From Bacilli bacterium (GTDB lineage: Bacteria; Bacillota_I; Bacilli_A; RFN20; CAG-826), in NCBI GenBank assembly GCA_024695405.1, contig JAILIF010000103.1, positions 1 through 33,511 on the forward strand: a DNA stretch of 33,511 nucleotides, given 5' to 3'. Of this stretch, positions 10,581-17,685 are shown piece by piece. Every line of letters starts with the position of its first letter. Positions within the stretch are counted from its first letter, which is position 1. The notes under the pieces were generated by a model, which searched no databases, was not told where the DNA came from, and worked only from the letters and a program-made list of their open reading frames with translations. A program made the position numbers and the translations under genes.

Positions 10581-11464
10581 TGCCAATAGAAGTCGGCACA
10601 TTATTAGAATCTAGATATAGAATTATAAAAACAATCGGACATGGTGGTACTGCCGATGTTTTTCTTGCTAATGACATTATTAATAAAACCGACTTGGCTA
10701 TTAAAGTTTTAAAGGATGATTTAATCGAAGATCAAGAAGTACTAGAAAACTTTAGAAAAGAAGTTACTATCCTTTCTTGCTTATCTTCTGCTCATATTGT
10801 TAAGGTTTATGGATATTATTTGTATGAAAATAGGCCTTATATTATTAATGAATACGTTAAGGGAAATACTCTTAAAGATTTGCTAGATTTAAGAGGATAT
10901 TTGCCAATAGAAGAAGCAATCGATTATATGATTCAATTAACACAGGCTTTAATGCCAGCACACGCAAAAGGCGTTATTCATAGAGATATTAAGCCTCTTA
11001 ATATTTTTATATTAAATGATGGTACTCTTAAACTTGCTGATTTTGGTATTGCTCAAATTGGAAAAGCAAATTCTATAGAAAACCCTACATCAATTGTGGG
11101 CAGTGTCCATTACTTAGCGCCAGAAATAGTCAAAGGTAAGCCAGCTTGCCTAGCAAGTGATATTTATGCATGTGGAATTGTTTTCTATGAAATGCTAACT
11201 GGACAAGTTCCTTTTAGGGCAGATAATGCTGTGGATACAGCAGTGGCTCATGTAAAAGAAAAATTCCCATCAATTAGAAAAATATTACCTACATGTCCAA
11301 AAGAAATTGAAGCAATTATCAATAAATGCACGATGAAAGAACCTAATAATAGATATTTGAATGTAGAAGATTTTTATAATGCATTATGTAGTGTAAAAAG
11401 AATCGACTTTAATAAAAGCAAAAAGAAAGGCTTCTTTGCCAGATTGTTTGGGAGAAAAAAATGA
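10580..11464 (+). CDS. prkC: PrkC/PknB-type Ser/Thr protein kinase lacking TM and PASTA domains
   Basis: Hanks-type kinase of the PrkC/Stk family. The glycine loop GHGGTADV starts at residue 20, followed by K42, E61, the catalytic loop HRDIKPLN at 134-141 with D136, DFG at 154-156 and the activation segment ending in APE (180-182). The protein stops at 294 residues, just after the kinase domain. Bacillus PrkC has about 650 with a transmembrane helix and PASTA repeats. The last residues (about 279-294) are rich in Lys/Arg with interspersed Phe/Leu (KKKGFFARLFGRKK), which could be a membrane-binding amphipathic helix. It is coupled to prpC upstream and overlaps rsgA by four bases. Confidence 0.93.
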   Translation: MPIEVGTLLESRYRIIKTIGHGGTADVFLANDIINKTDLAIKVLKDDLIEDQEVLENFRKEVTILSCLSSAHIVKVYGYYLYENRPYIINEYVKGNTLKDLLDLRGYLPIEEAIDYMIQLTQALMPAHAKGVIHRDIKPLNIFILNDGTLKLADFGIAQIGKANSIENPTSIVGSVHYLAPEIVKGKPACLASDIYACGIVFYEMLTGQVPFRADNAVDTAVAHVKEKFPSIRKILPTCPKEIEAIINKCTMKEPNNRYLNVEDFYNALCSVKRIDFNKSKKKGFFARLFGRKK

Positions 11465-12324
11465 GAGGTCAAATAATTTCATCAAGTTGTGGCGTCTTCA
11501 AAATTCTTACAGACAAAGGTGAATTTGAAGGAAAAGCTAGAGGTGCATTAAAAAATAAGTTTGGAAGACTTTTTGTTGGCGATTTTGTCGAATTTAATGA
11601 AATTGATAATGTGATAGAAAATGTTGAAGAAAGAAAATCATTATTAAAACGTCCTCCAATTTCTAATATCGATCAAATAGTTATTATTCTTTCGTATGTT
11701 AAGCCTGAATTTTCATATGAATTAGTGTTTAAATATTTAACCTATGCAAACATGAATAACGTAAGAACTTCTCTTGTTGTTACTAAGGTTGATTTATGTG
11801 AAAACAAAACTAATTTAGATGAAATAAAAGAAACCTTTGAAACATTAGGAATTAATACATATTTTGTTTGCAATAAAACAGGTGATGGCCTAAAAGAGGT
11901 TAAAGAAATATTTAAAGATAAAATCTCATGTTTAATGGGCCAATCGGGTGTAGGAAAGTCATCTCTATTAAACGCAATCAACGGAACTTATAAAAGAAAC
12001 GTTGGGGAATATTCCAAAGCTTTAGGAAGAGGAAAACACGAAACTAAAGAAGTGGTTTTGCTACCTTTTGAAGGTGGATATATTGCAGATACTCCTGGGT
12101 TCTCTTCTCTTGAACTCGATCTATATAAAGAAGACCTAGCGCATTATTTCCCGGGATTTGAAGACTACAATAAATGCTTTTTTTCAAATTGTTTACACGT
12201 TTCAGAGAAAAAATGTGCTATAAAAGATAAGGTTGATTTAGGATTAATTCCTAAAAAGGCTTACGAAACATACTTATCTTTATCTAATAATTTATTACCT
12301 AGAAATCAGAGGTTCTCAAAATGA
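11461..12324 (+). CDS. rsgA: Ribosome small-subunit GTPase RsgA
   Basis: Circularly permuted GTPase that acts late in 30S subunit maturation. An N-terminal OB-fold (about 1-65) precedes the permuted GTPase, with G4 TKVD at 108-111 before G1 GQSGVGKSS (160-168) and G3 DTPG (210-213). A C-terminal zinc finger has C239, C244, H246 and C252. Its 287 residues match the family. It ends in TGA overlapping the rpe ATG (ATGA). Order prkC-rsgA-rpe is as in Bacillus. Confidence 0.98.
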   Translation: MRGQIISSSCGVFKILTDKGEFEGKARGALKNKFGRLFVGDFVEFNEIDNVIENVEERKSLLKRPPISNIDQIVIILSYVKPEFSYELVFKYLTYANMNNVRTSLVVTKVDLCENKTNLDEIKETFETLGINTYFVCNKTGDGLKEVKEIFKDKISCLMGQSGVGKSSLLNAINGTYKRNVGEYSKALGRGKHETKEVVLLPFEGGYIADTPGFSSLELDLYKEDLAHYFPGFEDYNKCFFSNCLHVSEKKCAIKDKVDLGLIPKKAYETYLSLSNNLLPRNQRFSK

Positions 12325-12980
12325 AATACATTATTGCTCCTAGCATATTAACAGTACAAAAGAGTGACATCGTTGCTAGCATCAAGGAAATTGAAAATTG
12401 CGGTGCTAGATGGATTCATTTTGATGTTATGGATGGAAAATTTGTTCCAGCTACAACTTTTGATATCGATGAAATTAGAAGTCTTTTATCTCAAACTAAA
12501 GTTTTTAAAGATGTTCATTTGATGATTAATAACCCTAGATCAATGGTTAAAGCATATATTGATGCAGGCGCTAATAATGTTACTTTCCATTTTGAAGCAT
12601 GCAAAGATTACATCGAAGTTTCAGCAATAATAGATATGATTCACCAATATGGTGCTAAGGCAGGTTTATCTATAAAGCCTGGATCTGATATTAATGCAAT
12701 TTTGCCTTTCTTAAGCAAATTAGATTTAGTTTTAGTTATGTCTGTCGAACCTGGAAAAGGTGGACAAAAATTTATTGATAAATCATTGAAGAAAATTAAC
12801 CTACTCTATAAATATAAGACAAAGAATAAATTAAATAATCTTTTAATTGAGGTTGATGGTGGTATTAACGATAAAACATTACAAAGCTGTGTTAAAAAAG
12901 GTGCTAATGTTTTAGTTGTTGGTTCATACTTATTCAACCATCCAGACTTTGCTGATAGGTTTAAGAAAATCAATGATTAA
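12321..12980 (+). CDS. rpe: Ribulose-phosphate 3-epimerase
   Basis: TIM-barrel enzyme of the pentose phosphate pathway interconverting ribulose 5-phosphate and xylulose 5-phosphate. Motifs: APSILT at the N-terminus, HFDVMDGKFVP with the catalytic Asp and metal-binding His, HLMINNP, VMSVEPGKGGQKF and IEVDGGIN, then the phosphate-binding ANVLVVGSYLF. Its 219 residues are standard. It overlaps rsgA by four bases, and the next gene begins 8 bases before its end. Confidence 0.97.
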   Translation: MKYIIAPSILTVQKSDIVASIKEIENCGARWIHFDVMDGKFVPATTFDIDEIRSLLSQTKVFKDVHLMINNPRSMVKAYIDAGANNVTFHFEACKDYIEVSAIIDMIHQYGAKAGLSIKPGSDINAILPFLSKLDLVLVMSVEPGKGGQKFIDKSLKKINLLYKYKTKNKLNNLLIEVDGGINDKTLQSCVKKGANVLVVGSYLFNHPDFADRFKKIND

Positions 12981-13608
12981 ATTTCTTCCAACTTTGTTAT
13001 TTTTCTTATCTTTAGGGTTTGTGATTTTATATGTTGCTCTAAAGTTTAAAGCTAATAAAGAATTTAGTTTTGCTAATTCTTTTCCTTTTGAATCTAATAA
13101 GACATCATTAGCAATTAGAACATCATTTATTTTAATTTTTGCTTTTTCGCTTTGTAGTATATTTTTCTATCTAAATATTTACTTCAATATTTTCAAAAAT
13201 AACTACATTTTAATTGCAACAATAGCAACTTTTGCAATATGTATCTTGTTTTTATTTCTTAACATTGTTAATTTGGTTAATTTAAAAGTACACTTTTTAT
13301 TGTTCTCTGCCTTTGCGGCAATTGTAACTACATCATCCGTAGTATTAGGCTTTCATGCAATAAATGCATATAAGATTGATAGCACTATTTGGATGTATAT
13401 AGTGGTAGCAGTCATACATTTTATCAAAGCTCTTTTTGAATTAATTCTTGTTAGTCCATTATTTAAATTTTCATTTTTAATGGATGTTAATGTTGATGAT
13501 GGGACATTAAAAAGGCCTAAGTTCATTAGGCTCGCATTCTATGAATGGTTATATCTATTCTTTTTTATAATAAATAATTTTTTATTATTAATAGTTCAAA
13601 TGGTATAA
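12973..13608 (+). CDS. Six-transmembrane membrane protein of unknown function
   Basis: A 211-residue hydrophobic protein with six probable membrane helices, near residues 4-23, 44-72, 75-103, 106-130, 138-160 and 185-210. It has no charged catalytic motif I recognise. The ATG at 12973 is preferred over the in-frame ATG at 12916, because the longer form would run through the end of rpe and add 19 residues unlike a membrane N-terminus. Translation is probably coupled to rpe (8-base overlap). It sits where thiN lies in Bacillus, but it is not a thiamine pyrophosphokinase. It is the last gene before a terminator. Confidence 0.75.
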   Translation: MIKFLPTLLFFLSLGFVILYVALKFKANKEFSFANSFPFESNKTSLAIRTSFILIFAFSLCSIFFYLNIYFNIFKNNYILIATIATFAICILFLFLNIVNLVNLKVHFLLFSAFAAIVTTSSVVLGFHAINAYKIDSTIWMYIVVAVIHFIKALFELILVSPLFKFSFLMDVNVDDGTLKRPKFIRLAFYEWLYLFFFIINNFLLLIVQMV

Positions 13609-13639
13609 AAAAACAGCCATCAATTTGGCTGAATTTTTT
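13607..13639. terminator. Bidirectional intrinsic terminator between the rpe unit and rpmB
   Basis: CAGCCA (13614-13619) and TGGCTG (13626-13631) form a perfect six-pair stem with a six-base loop. A run of A lies on the left and a run of T on the right, so the hairpin has a U-tract in both directions. It sits between the convergent 12973-13608 gene and rpmB, touching both stop codons. Confidence 0.85.
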
Positions 13640-13832
13640 ATCTTTCTTTATATTGCTTGTTTAAGCTTCTATAAGCACGTGTTGACATCTTAACGCGCAT
13701 TGGCTTGCCGTCTACGACGATTGTGCGAACTTGGAGGTTGCAATTCCATCTACGACGAGTAGCTCTTAACGAGTGTGATCTATTATTACCTGTTAATGGG
13801 CCTTTTCCTGATACTGGACATACTCTTGCCAT
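13638..13832 (-). CDS. rpmB: 50S ribosomal protein L28
   Basis: Small basic ribosomal protein of 64 residues. It begins with the family CPVSGKGPLTGNNRSHS pattern and has the conserved RRRWNCNLQ and a basic C-terminus. Only one cysteine lies in the N-terminal region, so it is a zinc-free form. A GGAGG Shine-Dalgarno precedes the ATG on the minus strand. It is a single-gene unit with its own promoter (13863-13891) and terminator. In Bacillus rpmB is also placed downstream of the rpe region. Confidence 0.97.
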   Translation of the reverse strand: MARVCPVSGKGPLTGNNRSHSLRATRRRWNCNLQVRTIVVDGKPMRVKMSTRAYRSLNKQYKER

Positions 13833-13862
13833 TTCACTCTTCCTCCTTATTTAGCGTTGTAT

Positions 13863-13891
13863 ATACTACCACACGAAAAAGTTTATTTCAA
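13863..13891 (-). promoter_or_regulatory. Sigma-A-type promoter of rpmB
   Basis: Read on the minus strand: TTGAAA (13886-13891), 17-base spacer, TAGTAT (13863-13868), with TG one base before the -10 giving an extended -10. It lies about 30 bases upstream of the rpmB ATG, with the GGAGG site in between. This is one of the best promoter matches in the window. Confidence 0.75.
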
Positions 13892-13976
13892 TAAATAATC
13901 GTGATATTTTTTCACTTTTTTCAAATTGAATATAAAAAGATAAGTAATAAATTACTTTTTCTTTTTTTCTCGGGTT

Positions 13977-14003
13977 CACGCGTGTAATATTAAATACGAG
14001 GTG
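13977..14003 (+). promoter_or_regulatory. Start region of the glgC operon: CG-rich palindrome, putative -10 and ribosome binding site
   Basis: An 8-base perfect palindrome CACGCGTG (13977-13984) directly abuts a -10-like TAATAT (13985-13990), followed by a GAGGTG Shine-Dalgarno (13998-14003) and the glgC ATG at 14008. No convincing -35 is visible; the expected position is T-rich. The palindrome stands out against very AT-rich DNA and could be an operator, but this is a guess. The rest of the rpmB-glgC gap is AT-rich, with a weak AAGTAAT/ATTACTT inverted repeat at 13942-13957. Confidence 0.4.
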
Positions 14004-14007
14004 TTTT

Positions 14008-15135
14008 ATGAGTAAGAATGTAGTCGCGATGATTCTAGCAGGGGGCAAAGGCACCCGACTCGAATCTTTAACAAAGAAAACTGCGAAACCTGCAGTTAGT
14101 TTTGCTGCAAAATATCGTATTATTGATTTTCCTCTTAGCAACTGCGCTAATACTGGAATCAATAAAGTAGGTGTTTTGACACAATATGAATCTATTGATT
14201 TAGATAGATATATTGGCAATGGTGAAAAATGGGGATTGAATGGTGCAAGAAGTTATACAACTTCATTAGCTCCAAGACAAACAGAAAAAGGTGCTCAGTG
14301 GTATAAAGGTACTGCTGATGCTATTACACAAAATATTGATTTCTTAGATAATCTTCATCCAGATTATGTCTTAATTCTTTCTGGCGATCATATCTATAAA
14401 ACAACATTTAATGATATGATTGAACTCCATATTTCTAGTGGAGCAGACGCAACAATTTCAGTAATTGAAGTTGATTGGAAAGAAGCTTCAAGATTTGGAA
14501 TTATGGCGGTCAATAATGATGACGTTATTACTGAATTTGCTGAGAAACCAAAAGAACCAAAGAGCAATCTTGCTTCTATGGGCATTTATATTTTCACTTG
14601 GAAAACATTACGTGAATATTTAATTGCTGATGCAAAAGATCCTGACTCAGAACATGACTTTGGTAAAAACATTATTCCTAATTATTTAAATACAGGCAAG
14701 AAACTCCAAGCATTTAGATTTAAAGGCTATTGGAGAGATGTCGGTACTTTAGCAAGTTTACATGAAGCAAATATGGATGTTGCTTTAAATAGAAGTACTT
14801 TAAATATTTTTGAACGTGGTGAATCAAGAATTTATACAGAAGATACATTTAGCGTTCCTCAATATATTGGACCTAATGGTAGTGTTACAAGATCAATCAC
14901 TAACCAAGGTGCAATTATCTTAGGTAAAGTTGATAGCTGTGTTATTTCTAATGAAGTTCTAATTGACGAAGGCGCTATTTGTAATAAATGCGTAATTATG
15001 CAAGGTGCTAGAGTTGGTAAAAATGTTAGAGTTGATAACGCTATTGTTGGACCTAATACAGTAATTGCTGAAGGTGCAAAAATTAATGTCAACGGAAAAG
15101 AAGTTGTTTTATTAACTGGAAAGGTAGGTAAGTAA
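14008..15135 (+). CDS. glgC: Glucose-1-phosphate adenylyltransferase, catalytic subunit GlgC
   Basis: Makes ADP-glucose from glucose 1-phosphate and ATP, the first committed step of glycogen synthesis. The nucleotide-binding loop LAGGKGTRL is at 10-18, followed by KPAV and RIIDFPLSNCANTGI. The GDHIYK metal-binding region and the EFAEKPKEP substrate loop follow, and a C-terminal left-handed beta-helix (about 285-370) has repeated hexapeptide turns. Its 375 residues are typical of Firmicutes GlgC, which works with GlgD. GAGGTG gives a good ribosome binding site. glgD follows after two bases. Confidence 0.97.
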   Translation: MSKNVVAMILAGGKGTRLESLTKKTAKPAVSFAAKYRIIDFPLSNCANTGINKVGVLTQYESIDLDRYIGNGEKWGLNGARSYTTSLAPRQTEKGAQWYKGTADAITQNIDFLDNLHPDYVLILSGDHIYKTTFNDMIELHISSGADATISVIEVDWKEASRFGIMAVNNDDVITEFAEKPKEPKSNLASMGIYIFTWKTLREYLIADAKDPDSEHDFGKNIIPNYLNTGKKLQAFRFKGYWRDVGTLASLHEANMDVALNRSTLNIFERGESRIYTEDTFSVPQYIGPNGSVTRSITNQGAIILGKVDSCVISNEVLIDEGAICNKCVIMQGARVGKNVRVDNAIVGPNTVIAEGAKINVNGKEVVLLTGKVGK

Positions 15136-15137
15136 TT

Positions 15138-16253
15138 ATGAGTAAAGTTTTAGGTATTTGTAATTTACATGACTGCCCTAGATTAGGAAGATTAACTTCT
15201 AAACGTTCTATTGGTTCAGTTACTTTTTTAGGTAGATATGGACTTATCGACTTCATATTATCAAACTTCTCTAATTCCGATATTGATCAAGTAACTATCT
15301 TAGTCGATAAATATTCTCATTCTATTAGAAACCATGTCGCTAATGGTAATGCTTGGATTAATAATACTAAGACTGGATTCCAAAAGATTCTTTATAACGA
15401 GAAACAATTCTCCAGTCCTAAGTTTAATACTGATATTAATAACATTTTGTATAACAAATTAATTGTTGATGATATTGATGCTGACTATGTAATTATCGCT
15501 GCTCCATTTTTCTTATCAGCAATGGATTTCCGCCCTATGTTAGCGGAACATAAAAAGTCTGGTAGTGAAGTTAGTGTTGTTTACACTCATGCTAAAAACG
15601 CTAACGAAGAATACATTAACTGCGACACATTGAAGATTGAAGACAGTAGAGTAGTTGATATGGGAATTAACGCTGGCAAAAAGAAAACAGCGGACGTTTC
15701 TTTAGAAACATTCATTCTCAATAGAAAAACATTTGATGACATCATTGCTTTATCTAGAAGCATTTCTTCCATCTATAGCTTTAGACAAATGGTTGAATAT
15801 GTCTGCAGAGAAGGAATTTATAAATTAAACGCAATTGAATTTGATGGATTTATTGCGCCAATCTTAACATTCGAAAACTATGTTAAGTACTCATTTGAAT
15901 TATTAGATTATTCCAAACGTAGTAAACTATTTAATCCAAATTGGCCAATTTATACAACTTCACACAATACCCCTCCAGCACTTTATGGGGCAGATGCAAT
16001 TGTATCTAATTCATTCATTGCTAATGGTTCTAGAATTCATGGAACTGTAAAAGATTCCGTTATTTCTCGTGATGTAATCATTGAAGAAGGAGCGGTAGTT
16101 GAAAACTGCATTCTTTTCACAAGAACTACAATTGGAAAAGGTGCAAAAGTTAAAAATGTAGTTACTGACAAACACGCTAAGATTATTCACTCTAAACATG
16201 TTGAAGGTGAAAAAGACGCTTTGATGTTTGTTGATTTTGGAGAAATTATTTAA
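15138..16253 (+). CDS. glgD: GlgD, regulatory/non-catalytic subunit of ADP-glucose pyrophosphorylase
   Basis: A GlgC paralogue of 371 residues that forms a hetero-oligomer with GlgC in low-GC Gram-positives. The GGKGTRL loop is replaced by a segment around NLHDCPRLGRLTSKRSIGS, while RYGLIDFILSNFSNSDIDQV keeps the fold. The sugar-binding and metal residues are poorly kept. A C-terminal beta-helix (about 285-350) has VIEEGAVVENC-type repeats. It lies between glgC and glgA and ends exactly one base before the glgA ATG. Confidence 0.95.
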   Translation: MSKVLGICNLHDCPRLGRLTSKRSIGSVTFLGRYGLIDFILSNFSNSDIDQVTILVDKYSHSIRNHVANGNAWINNTKTGFQKILYNEKQFSSPKFNTDINNILYNKLIVDDIDADYVIIAAPFFLSAMDFRPMLAEHKKSGSEVSVVYTHAKNANEEYINCDTLKIEDSRVVDMGINAGKKKTADVSLETFILNRKTFDDIIALSRSISSIYSFRQMVEYVCREGIYKLNAIEFDGFIAPILTFENYVKYSFELLDYSKRSKLFNPNWPIYTTSHNTPPALYGADAIVSNSFIANGSRIHGTVKDSVISRDVIIEEGAVVENCILFTRTTIGKGAKVKNVVTDKHAKIIHSKHVEGEKDALMFVDFGEII

Positions 16254-17681
16254 ATGAATATTGTTATGGTTGCTAGTGAGGCACGTCCTTTCTGTAAAAC
16301 AGGTGGCCTCGCTGATGTTTCCTACTCTTTATCTAAAGAGCTTGCTTCTATGGGAGAAAAAGTCACAATTATTCTTCCGTTCTATGATGTTTGTAAAAAC
16401 AATCCTAAATTTAATTATACTTTTGTGACAGATGTCGATATTCGTATGTCATGGAGACACCAAAAGTTAGGAGTATTCGCTTCTAGTAGTGATGGCGTTC
16501 AATACTATTTTATTGATGCTCCACATTATTTCAATCGTGGACATTTATATGGTGACTTCGATGATGGAGAAAGATTCGCTGCTTTTTGTCATGCTGCAAA
16601 AGCTCTTATGATTAAGCTAGAACTTAAACCTGATATTGTTCACTGCCATGATTGGCAAACAGGTATGATTCCTTTCATAATTAAGAAAGGTGAATATAAT
16701 TCTGCATTTAAAAATACTAAAACAGTCTTAACTATTCATAACCCAGCATTCCAAGGAATCCTTCCTCAATTCTGTTTAGGTGATTTGTATAACATGTCTG
16801 ATGACTATTTCTATAATGGTTCAGTTAGACTTAGAGATCAAATTTCCACACTTAAAGCAGGCATTGTTTACGCTGATAAAATCACAACAGTATCTCCGAC
16901 ACATAGAGAAGAATTATTAACTCCTCAAGGTAGTATGGGTTTGTATGGTGATTTACACCTTAGAGAAGGAGATTTCTGCGGATTCCTAAATGGAATTGAC
17001 TATAACGAATTTAATCCAGGAAATGATAAAAATTTAGCAGAAGAATATACAGTAGAAAATATGCTTACTGCTAAAGCCAAAAACAAAAAGAAATTATTTA
17101 AGCAAATGAATCTTAAGGATTATAAACGTCCTTTATATTCAATTGTTTCTAGAATGACTTGGCAAAAAGGTTTCGATATTATGGAACCTACCATTCATGA
17201 GTTAGCCGCTAGAGGATGCAACATTGTTCTTGTTGGAAGTGGTGAATATGCTCAAGAACAAAAATGGGAATCATTGCGTGCTCAATATCCAGATAAGATT
17301 GGTATTTATATCGGCTATAACGATGCACTTGCTCATTTAGTATATGGATCTAGTGATTTCTTCTTGATGCCTAGTTTATTTGAACCTTGCGGTTTAGGAC
17401 AAATGATTGCTCAAAGATATGGTACTCTTCCAATAGTTCGCAGAACTGGTGGTCTTAGAGATTCTGTAATTAATTTCGATAGTTCTAACGAAAAAACTAG
17501 CAATGGCTTTGGATTTGATAATTACAACGCTGATGATCTTAAATATACAAGTGTTTATGCATATGACACATGGTTTAACAAAAAACTTTTCGAACGATTA
17601 TGTAAGAATGCTATGAATACTGACAATACATGGAAAAAGTCAGCAACATTATATTTAGGTTTATACAAAGGAATGAGATAA
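16254..17681 (+). CDS. glgA: Glycogen synthase GlgA (GT5)
   Basis: Transfers glucose from ADP-glucose to growing alpha-1,4-glucan chains. The ADP-glucose motif KTGGLADV begins at K15, VHCHDWQTG and LTIHNPAFQG are conserved, and the second Rossmann domain has LFEPCGLGQ with E377 followed by RRTGGLRDSV. Its 475 residues are the normal length. It abuts glgD directly, completing glgC-glgD-glgA. Branching enzyme, phosphorylase and amylopullulanase genes are not in the window. leuS follows after four bases. Confidence 0.97.
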   Translation: MNIVMVASEARPFCKTGGLADVSYSLSKELASMGEKVTIILPFYDVCKNNPKFNYTFVTDVDIRMSWRHQKLGVFASSSDGVQYYFIDAPHYFNRGHLYGDFDDGERFAAFCHAAKALMIKLELKPDIVHCHDWQTGMIPFIIKKGEYNSAFKNTKTVLTIHNPAFQGILPQFCLGDLYNMSDDYFYNGSVRLRDQISTLKAGIVYADKITTVSPTHREELLTPQGSMGLYGDLHLREGDFCGFLNGIDYNEFNPGNDKNLAEEYTVENMLTAKAKNKKKLFKQMNLKDYKRPLYSIVSRMTWQKGFDIMEPTIHELAARGCNIVLVGSGEYAQEQKWESLRAQYPDKIGIYIGYNDALAHLVYGSSDFFLMPSLFEPCGLGQMIAQRYGTLPIVRRTGGLRDSVINFDSSNEKTSNGFGFDNYNADDLKYTSVYAYDTWFNKKLFERLCKNAMNTDNTWKKSATLYLGLYKGMR

Positions 17682-17685
17682 AAAT

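Noticed and set aside
13866-14219. 117-codon minus-strand ORF across the rpmB-glgC gap
   Set aside because: Mostly antisense to the glgC catalytic N-terminus and overlaps the rpmB promoter; no ribosome binding site.
15138-16253. glgD as a decayed glgC duplicate
   Set aside because: Loss of the catalytic loop is normal for GlgD, which is a conserved partner subunit in this phylum; the frame is full length.
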